A stretch of DNA of 34,189 bases from Dehalococcoidia bacterium (GTDB lineage Bacteria > Chloroflexota > Dehalococcoidia > Dehalococcoidales > W498), in contig DUFC01000012.1 of NCBI GenBank assembly GCA_011191875.1, positions 1 through 34,189 on the forward strand, in the 5' to 3' direction. Below, piece after piece: positions 9,788-19,678 of the stretch. Position 1 is the first letter of the stretch, and the number at the start of each line of letters is the position of its first letter. Position numbers and translations under genes: made by a program. The notes beneath the pieces are model-generated. The model was not told the origin of the DNA. It saw only the letters and a program-made list of their open reading frames with translations, and searched no databases.

Positions 9788-9974
9788 TTAGCTTTTTAGC
9801 AACTTTATGCTGATTGCGTAGGCATCTAGTGCATAAGTTAAGCCGTTTTGATTGACCATCTATGGTAATGGTAACCGGATGAATATTAGGCAACCAACGA
9901 CGATTGGTATGGCGTTTAGAGTGACTAACATTATGACCAAATTGAGGTGACTTCCCACATAAATCACACTTCAA
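9777..9974 (-). CDS. rpmB: 50S ribosomal protein L28
   Basis: CDLCGKSPQFGHNVSHSKRHTNRRWLPNIHPV...LNLCTRCLR. The TTG at 9974, preceded by AAAGGAGAAGAAATA, is a better start than the ORF-track TTG at 9998. Confidence 0.93.
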   Translation of the reverse strand: MKCDLCGKSPQFGHNVSHSKRHTNRRWLPNIHPVTITIDGQSKRLNLCTRCLRNQHKVAKKLITS

Positions 9975-9987
9975 TATTTCTTCTCCT

Positions 9988-10016
9988 TTGACTATCAAGT
10001 AGCTTTATTATAAAAT
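9988..10016 (+). promoter_or_regulatory. Sigma70-type promoter for the fakA-like operon
   Basis: TTGACT (9988-9993), 17-bp spacer, TAAAAT (10011-10016), about 50 nt upstream of the ATG at 10067. Confidence 0.6.
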
Positions 10017-10066
10017 ACCATTCAATATTAGCATAGATAAACCTGTTTGGCAAGGAAGGGATTAGA

Positions 10067-11701
10067 ATGAAACAAGTTGAATCAATCACCGGTCAAGAGC
10101 TGAGGGAGATGTTTGCCACAGCTACTGCCTGGTTGGAGAAGAGTGTACCAGATATTGATGCCCTGAATGTATTCCCTGTACCTGATGGTGATTGCGGGAC
10201 TAATATGCTGCTTACCATGCGTTCGTCTGTTGATGAGGCATATCGGGCTCCTGACTATGGCGCTTCCACTGTGGCTCAAGCCATGGCTAAAGGTGCGTTG
10301 ATGGGAGCTCGGGGTAATAGCGGGGTAATCCTATCACAGATTTGGCGTGGACTAGCACAGGGTTTGGCGGAGAAGGAATCGCTTATCGGCAGTGACTTGG
10401 CTGATGCCTTACTGCAGGCATCCACCATGGCTTATAAGGCACTAAGTAACCCCATGGAGGGAACTATTCTTACTGTGGTTAGAGAAGCGGCATCGGCTGC
10501 TGAGGCACAAGCTTCAAGCGGCAACGATGACCTGATATCAGTTATGGAGGCTACAGTTAGTGCCGCTAATGAGTCCGTAGCTAATACCCCTAGCCTTCTG
10601 CCGGTATTAAGAGAAGCTGGAGTGGTGGATGCTGGTGGGCAAGGTCTATATACCATTCTGGAGGGAGCACTCCGGTATCTCAGGGGCGAGGTAGAACTGA
10701 TGCAATTCCGCAAACCCCAGATGATTGCTAGTAATATACCTCTGGTTACTAGGTTGCCACAAATGGTGACAGTAGAGGAGGTGCCCTACGGATATTGCAC
10801 TGAGTTTCTACTTAAGGGACAGAAGCTTAAACCAGATAAAATGAAAATACGACTGGAGAATAAGGGTCAGTGTCTGATTGTAGTTGGTGATAAATCTGCG
10901 GTTAGGGTTCATATTCATACCCTAGACCCAGGTAGTATTATCCGCTATGCTACCTCGTTAGGTACTGTACATCAGGTATCAATTCGGAATATGGACGAAC
11001 AGCACGAGGACTTCTTAAAGATACAGAGAGAAAGGATGCCAGCGGTTGATATAGCTGTAGTTGCTGTTGTATTAGGTGATGGGCTCAGTGATATATTTAC
11101 TAGCCTGGGGGTGGCAGCTATTGTCCCTGGCGGACAGACAATGAACCCCAGTACCAAGGACTTGGTGCAGGCTGTAGAGTTAGTAGTTTCAGACAAGGTT
11201 ATCATTCTGCCTAATAATAAAAATGTAGTGCTTACCGCTGAGCATGTTCAGTCTCTAACTACAAAATCTATTAAAGTAGTACCTACAGAAACAATTCCCC
11301 AAGGAGTGGCTGCTCTTTTAGCCTTTGACTATGAGGCTGACCTGGAAACAAACACCCAGCTTATGACAGAGGCAAAATCAGCAATAAAGTCTATTGAAAT
11401 TACCCGAGCTGTGCGCTCAACACAGCTAAATGGTCTATCCATAAAGAAGAAACAGGCTATTGGTCTTCTGGATGGAGATTTACTAGTGGCAGGTAATAAT
11501 ACTGCTGACGTCCTCAATAAGATGCTGAATAAGCTAGATTTAAAGAGATCTGAAATAATTACCATTTACTATGGAGCGGATACTGAGCTAGTTGAGGCAG
11601 AGCAAGTTAGCGCCAGTATTCGTGAGCAGCACCCCCAACTTCAGGTTGATGTAGTTCGAGGAGGTCAACCTCACTACAACTACATTGTCTCCATAGAATA
11701 A
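10067..11701 (+). CDS. DAK2 domain protein, fatty acid kinase FakA-like
   Basis: DIDALNVFPVPDGDCGTNMLLTM, GARGNSGVILSQIWRG, DAGGQGLY, and the C-terminal DegV-like/DAK2-associated domain (VKVVPTETIPQGVAALLAF). Confidence 0.92.
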   Translation: MKQVESITGQELREMFATATAWLEKSVPDIDALNVFPVPDGDCGTNMLLTMRSSVDEAYRAPDYGASTVAQAMAKGALMGARGNSGVILSQIWRGLAQGLAEKESLIGSDLADALLQASTMAYKALSNPMEGTILTVVREAASAAEAQASSGNDDLISVMEATVSAANESVANTPSLLPVLREAGVVDAGGQGLYTILEGALRYLRGEVELMQFRKPQMIASNIPLVTRLPQMVTVEEVPYGYCTEFLLKGQKLKPDKMKIRLENKGQCLIVVGDKSAVRVHIHTLDPGSIIRYATSLGTVHQVSIRNMDEQHEDFLKIQRERMPAVDIAVVAVVLGDGLSDIFTSLGVAAIVPGGQTMNPSTKDLVQAVELVVSDKVIILPNNKNVVLTAEHVQSLTTKSIKVVPTETIPQGVAALLAFDYEADLETNTQLMTEAKSAIKSIEITRAVRSTQLNGLSIKKKQAIGLLDGDLLVAGNNTADVLNKMLNKLDLKRSEIITIYYGADTELVEAEQVSASIREQHPQLQVDVVRGGQPHYNYIVSIE

Positions 11702-11719
11702 AAAGGAGGAATATTTATT

Positions 11720-12565
11720 ATGACAGTCAAGATTGTAACTGATAGCCTATCTGATATTACCAGTGACGTAGCCGAAGGGTTAGGAATTACCGTTGTGCCG
11801 CTAACCGTAACTTTTGGTCAGGAATCCTTTCTTGACCGCATTACTATGAACACAGATGAATTCTATTATAGGTTAACTCATGATGCTACCTGGCCGACTA
11901 CAACACAGCCCCCTCCTGGCACTTTCGTTGATGTCTATAATAAGCTGGCTAAAGAAACTGACGAAATTCTAGTTATTACTCTGTCCAACAAGCTTAGTGG
12001 CACCTATCAGTCGGCTCTAAGCGCCAAGAGCATGGTGGAGACAGGGTGCCGTATTGAAGTGATTGACTCGCTGACGGTGGCGATGGGTCTGGGGCTAATA
12101 GTCATTGCTGTGGCTAAAGCAGCCCAAGCTGGAGCAAACCTGAACGAGCTTACTGATTTGGTGCATGGGGCTATACCTCGGTCGCACCTTATTGCATTTT
12201 TTGACACCCTTAAATACCTAGCCAAAGGGGGGCGTATCGGTAAGGCAAAGGGGCTGCTAGGCGCAATGGTATCCATAAAGCCAATACTTACCGTGAAGGA
12301 TGGCGAGATGTCAGAAAAAACAAAGTTGCGGTCTCGCTCAGCGGGTATGGATTATCTATACAATTTTGTAGCAGGCTTTACCCATATTGAGGAGTTGGCA
12401 GTTGAGCATGCTACTACCCCTGAGGATGCCGAAGAGCTAATTGAGCGACTCAGCTCGTTATTCCCCAAGGAGCGTATCCACAAGTCGACAATCAGCCCAG
12501 TGGTGGGAACATATGCCGGACCTGGTGCCATGGCGGTAACCGTTCTGGAGGCAGAAAGCAATTAG
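11720..12565 (+). CDS. DegV family protein (FakB-like fatty-acid-binding protein), copy 1
   Basis: MTVKIVTDSLSDI..., LSNKLSGTYQSA, FFDTLKYLAKGGRIGKAKGLLG, VVGTYAGPGAMAV. Confidence 0.93.
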   Translation: MTVKIVTDSLSDITSDVAEGLGITVVPLTVTFGQESFLDRITMNTDEFYYRLTHDATWPTTTQPPPGTFVDVYNKLAKETDEILVITLSNKLSGTYQSALSAKSMVETGCRIEVIDSLTVAMGLGLIVIAVAKAAQAGANLNELTDLVHGAIPRSHLIAFFDTLKYLAKGGRIGKAKGLLGAMVSIKPILTVKDGEMSEKTKLRSRSAGMDYLYNFVAGFTHIEELAVEHATTPEDAEELIERLSSLFPKERIHKSTISPVVGTYAGPGAMAVTVLEAESN

Positions 12566-12568
12566 TTA

Positions 12569-13516
12569 ATGACGGTAAAGATTGTCACTGATAGCACATC
12601 CGACCTTCCCGCCCAAATAGTTCAGGAGCTTGGGATTACAGTGGTACCGGTCTATCTTCGCTTTGGAGAAATGGTCTACCGGGACGGGGTGGATATAAGT
12701 GAGGACGAATTTTATCGGAAGCTGGTGGAGAGTCCCATTCATCCCTCTACTTCCCAGCCCACACCTGCCGACTTTGCCGATGTCTATAGTAGGTTGTCAA
12801 AGGAAACCGATGAGATAGTCTCTATTCATCTCACCAGTAGCCAAAGTGGCACCTACAACTCAGCGTTGCAGGGAAGGGAACTAGCCCAGACAAGATGTCA
12901 TATTGAGGTAGTAGACTCACGTTCACTATCTATGGGCCTGGGAATGGTAGCCATGGGTGCTGCTAGGTTAGCCAAGTCTGGAGAAAGTTTGCCAGCGGTA
13001 ATGGAAGAGATTAGGCAGGCTATTCCCAATATACATCTGCTTGGTGTTTTTGATACACTTAAATACCTGCTTCTAGGAGGACGTATCGGTAAGGCTAAGG
13101 CATTATTGGGCAGTATACTCAATGTAAAGCCGCTGCTTACTATGCGAAATGGTGAGCTTTCACCGGTTGGTCTAGCCCGCACCCGTGCCAGAGGTGTAGA
13201 CCGTTTATTTGATTTTGCAAAGAACGCCTTTAATATTCAAGAATTAGCTATTGTCCATAGCACTACACCTGATGAAGCTGGTTCGCTAAGGGAGCGCATA
13301 GCTTCTATCTTTGATAAGGGGCAGATTCACCTAACTAGGCTAGGACCAGCTCTAGGGGTTCATGGTGGTCCCGGCACCTTGGTTTTAGCCTTGAGAGAAA
13401 AGATAAGTAATATAGGGCAGAACGCTGGTGAAGGTGAGCCCTCAAGGAAGAGAATTTCTTTACCTTATTTACACAGACCTAGATTGAGTTTTTCTTGCCT
13501 GCGGCTACTCGCCTAG
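12569..13516 (+). CDS. DegV family protein (FakB-like), copy 2, with an extra C-terminal tail
   Basis: MTVKIVTDSTSDLP, LTSSQSGTYNSA, VFDTLKYLLLGGRIGKAKALLG, LGVHGGPGTLVLAL; tail GEGEPSRKRISLPYLHRPRLSFSCLRLLA. Confidence 0.92.
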   Translation: MTVKIVTDSTSDLPAQIVQELGITVVPVYLRFGEMVYRDGVDISEDEFYRKLVESPIHPSTSQPTPADFADVYSRLSKETDEIVSIHLTSSQSGTYNSALQGRELAQTRCHIEVVDSRSLSMGLGMVAMGAARLAKSGESLPAVMEEIRQAIPNIHLLGVFDTLKYLLLGGRIGKAKALLGSILNVKPLLTMRNGELSPVGLARTRARGVDRLFDFAKNAFNIQELAIVHSTTPDEAGSLRERIASIFDKGQIHLTRLGPALGVHGGPGTLVLALREKISNIGQNAGEGEPSRKRISLPYLHRPRLSFSCLRLLA

Positions 13517-13534
13517 ACGAATGGAGACGAAGCC

Positions 13535-15988
13535 GTGCCAATAAATGTTGAGCCTCTGCATAAGATTCTTGAATTAGAATGTAAAAGGGGTTATGTAGAT
13601 TCAGCAGTAATTGGTGGTTTGGATAGCTTCTTTCACAACTGGGCTGGTCAGGCTATAGAATCGATAACTAACCCTCAGCTCTTAAACCGTTTTCATGAAC
13701 TTCATCTTGCTAACCCTAATTATGCCTCCTTGACTAAGCAGCAGCGTAAAGAATGGGTAAATAATGTGCTTAACTTTGTAGCTGAGGCAGAGCCCAAGGA
13801 AGAGGAAATAGTTAAAGCAAAGCCAATACCGCTGGTTAGTAAGCTTTCTTCTAGACCAAAACGACCCGGTGTAGTAGCTAAACAATCCATTGATTCAGCC
13901 ATTACTACTATTAGGGGCATTAGCTCAAGCCTGGCTACCAAGTTTAACCGGTTGGGGGTAAAGACAGTCCGAGACTTGCTCTATTTCTTCCCGCATCGTC
14001 ACCTTGACTACAGCCATAGGAGTTCTATCTCTGAGCTTGTTGAGGGAGAGGAGCCGACTATTATTGTAAATGTGTGGCAGGCTAAGGAGATTATACTGGG
14101 TGGCAGGCGTAGCACTGAGGCTATTGTTGGCGATGAAACCGGCAATATCAGGGTAGTATGGTTTAATCAACCCTACTTGGCTAGGAAGCTAGTTACTAAT
14201 ACTAAGATTGTTCTTAGTGGTAAGGTGAGACTGTTTAACGGACGACATGTGTTTGAATCCCCGGAGTGGGAGGTTGTTGAAGATAAAGAGTTAATTCACA
14301 CCGGGCGCCTGGTTCCCATCTACCCTCTCACTCAGGGATTGCACTCCCGCCAAGTTAGAAAATTGATGAAAGGGGTTATAGACCAGTGGGCGTGGCAGGT
14401 GGAAGATTATTTGCCACAAGAGTTGAAAGAGCGGTGTAACCTTCTGGAGCTATCTGAGGCAATAAATCAGGCTCACTTCCCAGAAAATGAAGTACTGAAG
14501 GACAAGGCAAGGGTTCGCTTGGCTTTTAATGAGCTATTTCTCCTACAGTTAGGTGTGCTGAACAAGAAACGCGACTGGCAGGAGGACCAGCCAGGTAGCC
14601 CTTTTAGTACCGAGACACCAGTGCTAGATGCTTTTATAAGTTCTTTGCCCTTTGAACTAACTGCGGCTCAACACAGAGTTCTCAAAGAGCTACTGGCTGA
14701 TTTAGAGAAACCAATACCGATGTCCCGGTTATTACAGGGTGAGGTAGGTAGTGGCAAGACGGTAGTAGCTACGGCAGCTCTGCTAGTGGCTGCTGCCAAT
14801 AACTATCAGGGAGCATTTATGGCGCCTACTGAAATTCTGGCTGAGCAGCATCATTCGGCTATTTGCGAGCTTCTATCTAGAGTAGGACATCAAGAGGAAG
14901 GGAAAGATTACCTCTGTAGCTATTCCGGTCTGGTATCACATCCTCTTACTGTGGCACTACTTATTGGTGACATTAACCAGGTTAAGAAACAGAAGCTCCA
15001 GCAGGATATTGTAAATGGAGATATAGATATCGTTATTGGAACCCACGCTCTTATTCAAAAGGGAGTGGAGTTCTGCCGATTAGGGTTCGCCGTAGTAGAT
15101 GAGCAGCACCGATTTGGAGTTACCCAGCGCTCAGCACTACGGCAAAAAGGATTTAGTCCTCATGTGTTGGTAATGACGGCTACACCTATCCCACGAACTC
15201 TAGCCCTGACCTTATATGGCGACCTTGACCTGTCGGTTATAGACCAGCTTCCTCCGGGGAGACAGGAAATAAAGACCAAGTGGCTTAAACCAGGGCAAAG
15301 GGATAGCGCCTATGCTTTTATCCGCCGTCAGGTAGCTAGCGGTAGCCAAGCATTTATTATCTGCCCACTTATTGAAGAGTCAGAGACAATTCAGGCTAAG
15401 GCGGCAATAGCTGAATATGAACGCTTATCTGATGACGTCTTCTATGACTTACGACTGGGCTTGCTTCATGGGCGTATGCCGGCTAGTGAGAAAGATAAGA
15501 TAATGCGTTGTTTTCGCTCTGGCGAGCTGGATATTCTGATTTCAACTCCGGTGGTAGAAGTAGGCATAGATGTACCTAATGCTACGGTGATGCTGATAGA
15601 AAGTGCTGACCGTTTTGGTCTTTCGCAGTTACACCAGTTTCGTGGCCGGGTGGGACGTGGACAGGAGCAAAGCTACTGCATACTGTTAGCCGAAAACCCT
15701 TCAGAGGTCAGTAGAGAGAGACTTGACATAATAGAGAAGATTCAAGATGGCTTCAAACTGGCTGGAGAGGACTTGAGTCGGCGGGGTCCGGGAGAGTTCT
15801 TTGGCACCAGGCAGAGTGGTTTACCTGAACTTCGCATGGCTAGGCTTACCGATGTGGCACTACTAGAGCTAGCCCGAAGTGAGGCAATAAAACTATTTCA
15901 GATAGACCCCGGCTTGGATAAGTCTGGGCATCATCCTCTAGCTAAGGAGCTAGCTCGAGTATGGCCGGAGGCTGGTGAATGGAGCTAG
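13535..15988 (+). CDS. recG: ATP-dependent DNA helicase RecG
   Basis: LLQGEVGSGKTVVA, DEQHRFGVTQR, VMTATPIPRTLALTLYGDLDLSVIDQLPPGR, HQFRGRVGRG, SRRGPGEFFGTRQSG. GTG start, N-terminal extension of about 120 aa. Confidence 0.97.
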   Translation: MPINVEPLHKILELECKRGYVDSAVIGGLDSFFHNWAGQAIESITNPQLLNRFHELHLANPNYASLTKQQRKEWVNNVLNFVAEAEPKEEEIVKAKPIPLVSKLSSRPKRPGVVAKQSIDSAITTIRGISSSLATKFNRLGVKTVRDLLYFFPHRHLDYSHRSSISELVEGEEPTIIVNVWQAKEIILGGRRSTEAIVGDETGNIRVVWFNQPYLARKLVTNTKIVLSGKVRLFNGRHVFESPEWEVVEDKELIHTGRLVPIYPLTQGLHSRQVRKLMKGVIDQWAWQVEDYLPQELKERCNLLELSEAINQAHFPENEVLKDKARVRLAFNELFLLQLGVLNKKRDWQEDQPGSPFSTETPVLDAFISSLPFELTAAQHRVLKELLADLEKPIPMSRLLQGEVGSGKTVVATAALLVAAANNYQGAFMAPTEILAEQHHSAICELLSRVGHQEEGKDYLCSYSGLVSHPLTVALLIGDINQVKKQKLQQDIVNGDIDIVIGTHALIQKGVEFCRLGFAVVDEQHRFGVTQRSALRQKGFSPHVLVMTATPIPRTLALTLYGDLDLSVIDQLPPGRQEIKTKWLKPGQRDSAYAFIRRQVASGSQAFIICPLIEESETIQAKAAIAEYERLSDDVFYDLRLGLLHGRMPASEKDKIMRCFRSGELDILISTPVVEVGIDVPNATVMLIESADRFGLSQLHQFRGRVGRGQEQSYCILLAENPSEVSRERLDIIEKIQDGFKLAGEDLSRRGPGEFFGTRQSGLPELRMARLTDVALLELARSEAIKLFQIDPGLDKSGHHPLAKELARVWPEAGEWS

Positions 15989-16001
15989 GTATATAGGTAT
16001 A

Positions 16002-16559
16002 ATGGAAAAATTAGAAATTGTTCAAATCGTGATGGTATCCATATTCGCAGTAACATTGATAGTTGCAATTATTGGTACAGTCTTCAGCATAAAAGCGGCT
16101 AAAGCCGCAATAGAGACGGCTTCTAAAGAATCAAGACCTTGGGTTTTTCCAGTTAAAATTAACACATACTTGCACAGAGATATGATGACAATAAAGGTCG
16201 AAATAACGAATGGGGGAAAGATTCCCGCTTTTATGAAACTAACTCCTTGTATGAAGGTTGGATCTGAAACTAAAAAGCCAGAGGAAACTGAAACAAGTCT
16301 GTCAATTATAATGCCAAATCAAGTCGTTAAGACCTCTTTTGTAGTAAAAAATGCTTCGTACCAAGCTGTAATCAAAGGGGAAAAAGATTTAGCAATAGAT
16401 TTGGCAATTGAATATTCTGACAGAAAAGAGAAAATTGATAAGTATTTTTCTCATACTATTTGGGGGTTTGAACCAACTTTTATACCTACTAGTTGGGATC
16501 GGGTATCTCCAATTGAAATGGTAGCTATTTGGAGAATTAGCAGTGCAGATATGAAATGA
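16002..16559 (+). CDS. Hypothetical membrane-anchored protein (single N-terminal TM helix)
   Basis: The ATG at 16002 gives MEKLEIVQIVMVSIFAVTLIVAIIGTVFSIKAAK, a TM helix followed by a soluble beta-rich domain. Visibly AT-rich relative to flanks. Confidence 0.7.
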   Translation: MEKLEIVQIVMVSIFAVTLIVAIIGTVFSIKAAKAAIETASKESRPWVFPVKINTYLHRDMMTIKVEITNGGKIPAFMKLTPCMKVGSETKKPEETETSLSIIMPNQVVKTSFVVKNASYQAVIKGEKDLAIDLAIEYSDRKEKIDKYFSHTIWGFEPTFIPTSWDRVSPIEMVAIWRISSADMK

Positions 16560-16713
16560 GAAATAACAGTTTTTACAACTTATATTAAAAGCTTAACTAC
16601 GGTTCACTTTTAACACCCACTAAGTTTACCAAGATAGAGACAATGAAAAAGGTTTGTTTTTTATCCCACAGACAGGTAAGGATGCAGGTTACCCTCTTCA
16701 ACCAGCATTGTGA

Positions 16714-16719
16714 TATAAT
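16714..16719 (+). promoter_or_regulatory. Probable -10 (TATAAT) for argS
   Basis: TATAAT in attgtgatataatctggg, 28 nt before the argS ATG. The -35 is weak. Confidence 0.4.
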
Positions 16720-16747
16720 CTGGGCATAAGGATAGCTTGGAGTAGTA

Positions 16748-18406
16748 ATGCTTAAGCAGAGGCTTATAGAACTATTGACACAAGCGGCGGGTGAGGCTCA
16801 GCAGATGGGTAAGCTACCCTCTATTGCCTTACCTGAGGTTACTATAGAGCGCCCCCAGAACCCAGAATATGGAGATTACGCATCCAGTTTTCCCTTGAAG
16901 TTGGCTCGGTCAGTCGGAGTGAGCCCTCTGACTATTGCTAATGATATAGTGGAGCTTACCACTCCCGGCCCTGAAATCGATACTATTACTGTAGCGCCAC
17001 CGGGGTTCATTAATTTCACCCTTAAAAGTGACTGGTTGACCAACCAGATAGATTCAATACTAGCCGCTGGCAATGCCTATGGCAATGCTGTCCTGGGACA
17101 GGGCAGCCGAGTTCAGGTAGAATTTGTTAGTGTTAATCCCACCGGACCGCTTCATGTGGGGCATGGTCGTGGTGCTATTCTGGGTAGTACCTTAGGTAAT
17201 GTCCTGGCTTCTGCTGGTTACGATGTGGAGAAGGAGTATTACATTAATGATACGGGCAATCAAGTAGATGCTTTTTATCGCTCCCTCAATGCTCGCTATC
17301 AACAGTGTTTGAATATTGATGCTGAGATGCCGTCTGACGGCTACTTTGGCAGCTATATGGTAGAGCTGGCTAAGGAGATTGCGGCTGAGGAGGGAGACAG
17401 ATTTCTTACTATACCAGAGCAGGAAGCAATATCGCAGTTAGGTCAGCTCGGTTTGGAGAAGATGATAAACCAAATTAAGAGTGACCTGGAGTTATTGGGG
17501 GTAAGCTTTGATGTCTGGTTTAGTGAGCGAAGCCTTTATGATAATGAGCAGTACCAGACGGCAATGTCACTCTTGCGCCAAGCGGATTATATAAGAGAGA
17601 AGGAGGGCGCTACCTGGTTTGTATCTACTGCTCTTGGTGAAGACAAAGACAATGTAGTACTACGTAGCGATGGCTCACCTACCTATTTTGCCTCTGATAT
17701 TGCTTATCACTACAACAAGTTTATAGAACGCAAATTTGATAGGGTGATTAATATTTGGGGGGCTGACCATCAGGGGCATATATCTAGAATGAAAGCAGTG
17801 GTTGGTGCCCTGGGTGTTAACCCTGAACGGCTTGAGGTAATAATCTCTCAGATGGTTACCTTGCGTCGTGGTAACGAATTGATACGTATATCTAAGCGCA
17901 GCGGTGATATTATTACCCTGCGTGAGGTGATTGATGAGGTGGGAGTTGATGCCTGCCGCTTCTTCTTCTTATCACGCTCGGCTGATAGTCAAATGGACTT
18001 TGACTTAGAATTAGCTAAAAGGGAGTCGGCAGATAATCCTGTTTACTATGTGCAGTACGCCCACGCTCGTATCGCTAGCATCCTCCGTCTAGCTCAGCAG
18101 AGAGGGGTTAACTATGAGGATGGGGATGTTTCTCTACTCTCTAAGGAGCCTGAGTTGATATTAATCCGAAAAATGCTACTGTTACCAGAGATAATTGAGA
18201 TAGTAGCTAATACTCTGGAACCTCATCATCTTACCTACTATGCTCAGGATTTAGCTACTGTCTTCCATAGCTTTTACAAGCAATGCCGGGTCATTTCCCG
18301 TAATGAGGCACTAACTAAAGCTCGTCTCAAGCTAGTTGAGGCGGCCAAGGTTGTTCTAGCTAAAACCCTTCAACTTATGGGGATGGCAGCACCGGAAAAG
18401 ATGTAA
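16748..18406 (+). CDS. argS: Arginyl-tRNA synthetase
   Basis: [23 protein letters not shown] (HIGH), [37 protein letters not shown]. Confidence 0.97.
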   Translation: MLKQRLIELLTQAAGEAQQMGKLPSIALPEVTIERPQNPEYGDYASSFPLKLARSVGVSPLTIANDIVELTTPGPEIDTITVAPPGFINFTLKSDWLTNQIDSILAAGNAYGNAVLGQGSRVQVEFVSVNPTGPLHVGHGRGAILGSTLGNVLASAGYDVEKEYYINDTGNQVDAFYRSLNARYQQCLNIDAEMPSDGYFGSYMVELAKEIAAEEGDRFLTIPEQEAISQLGQLGLEKMINQIKSDLELLGVSFDVWFSERSLYDNEQYQTAMSLLRQADYIREKEGATWFVSTALGEDKDNVVLRSDGSPTYFASDIAYHYNKFIERKFDRVINIWGADHQGHISRMKAVVGALGVNPERLEVIISQMVTLRRGNELIRISKRSGDIITLREVIDEVGVDACRFFFLSRSADSQMDFDLELAKRESADNPVYYVQYAHARIASILRLAQQRGVNYEDGDVSLLSKEPELILIRKMLLLPEIIEIVANTLEPHHLTYYAQDLATVFHSFYKQCRVISRNEALTKARLKLVEAAKVVLAKTLQLMGMAAPEKM

Positions 18407-18476
18407 GAGTGGTAAACAATCTCAGCCTTGTCGCTATAACCCTTTCTATGTTACACTTTCTGATTGAGGAAGTTAG

Positions 18477-19451
18477 ATGAAGCGTCGTGTTTTCTCTGGG
18501 GCTCGTCCCACCGGGAGACAGCACCTGGGGAACTTCTTGGGAGCAATACAAAACTATGTGAACCTTCAGGACGAGTATGATTGCGTCTATTGTATTGTTG
18601 ATGTTCATGCTCTAACCTCATTGGAAGACACCGGTGGGTTGCAAAAAAATATCAACGAGATGGTGCTGGACTGGCTAGCAGCTGGTCTTGACCCTCGGAA
18701 AAGTATCCTTTTCGTCCAGTCTCATATCCCTGAGGTGATGGAACTGCATACCCTACTCAGCATGATTACCCCCTTGGGCTGGCTACTCAGGGTGCCTACC
18801 TTTAAGGAGAAGGCAAGACTCCAACCCGAGAATATTAACTATGGGCTGGTAGGCTATCCGGTTCTAATGACCGCCGATATTGTGCTGTATAAGGGTGAAT
18901 TTATACCGGTTGGTGAAGACCAACTGCCCCATATAGAGTTAGCCAGGGAGATTGCCCGCCGCTTTAACAACCTATTTGGCTACACCTTTCCTGAACCGGA
19001 AGCCAAGCTTACCTTGTTTCCGTTGATACTGGGATTGGATGGTAAAGAGAAGATGAGCAAGCAAGTGGGCAATGATATTGACATATCTCTTTCCGATAAG
19101 GAGACGACAGAACGGGTAATGACGGCGGTTACTGACCCGGCTCGTCGATACCGTAATGACCCCGGGCACCCGGAGATATGCAATATCTATCGGCTTCAGC
19201 AATATTTCAATCCTTTTGGGTTAGATAATATCGGTGAGCAGTGCCGCACAGCTAAAATTGGCTGTGTTGATTGCAAGATGCTATTGGCTCAAGAGATTAA
19301 TTCTACCCTTAAACCTTTTAGGGAACGGCGGGCGGCTCTAGCTGAGAAGCCAGGATATTTAGTTGATGTATTAGCTGATGGCGCTCAACGAGCCCGAGCT
19401 ATTGCCAAAGAAACCCTAAAAGAGGTTAAGCAAAAGATGGGGCTTCTTTAA
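18477..19451 (+). CDS. trpS: Tryptophanyl-tRNA synthetase
   Basis: RVFSGARPTGRQHLGNFLGAI, YPVLMTADIVLY, VGEDQLPHIELAREIARRFN, GLDGKEKMSKQVGN (KMSKS). Confidence 0.97.
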   Translation: MKRRVFSGARPTGRQHLGNFLGAIQNYVNLQDEYDCVYCIVDVHALTSLEDTGGLQKNINEMVLDWLAAGLDPRKSILFVQSHIPEVMELHTLLSMITPLGWLLRVPTFKEKARLQPENINYGLVGYPVLMTADIVLYKGEFIPVGEDQLPHIELAREIARRFNNLFGYTFPEPEAKLTLFPLILGLDGKEKMSKQVGNDIDISLSDKETTERVMTAVTDPARRYRNDPGHPEICNIYRLQQYFNPFGLDNIGEQCRTAKIGCVDCKMLLAQEINSTLKPFRERRAALAEKPGYLVDVLADGAQRARAIAKETLKEVKQKMGLL

Positions 19452-19540
19452 GTTTAATCTACCTCACCTTATTCTTTTGTGAAATCCTAAACTCGCTTCG
19501 CTTCAAATCCTAATATCTAAATACTAATTGTTATTCCCGT

Positions 19541-19601
19541 GTCATTGCGAGGGTGAGCCGAAGCCCTGAGCGAAGCGAAAGGGGAATCACGAAGCAATCT
19601 T
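19541..19601. repeat. Partial copy of the gtcattgcgag / gaagcaatc interspersed element
   Basis: gtcattgcgagggtgagccgaagccctgagcgaagcgaaaggggaatcacgaagcaatctt; shares its end sequence and core motif (inverted) with 2833-2933. Confidence 0.55.
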
Positions 19602-19620
19602 AAGAAGCACCCAAAAATAT

Positions 19621-19650
19621 CCCCTTTCATCTTTATAAGGGAAAAGGGGA
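19621..19650. repeat. C-rich/G-rich palindromic repeat copy
   Basis: cccctttcatctttataagggaaaagggga; same layout as 4361-4400. Confidence 0.45.
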
Positions 19651-19678
19651 CAAACAGAGATGGGATTAATAAAACAGT

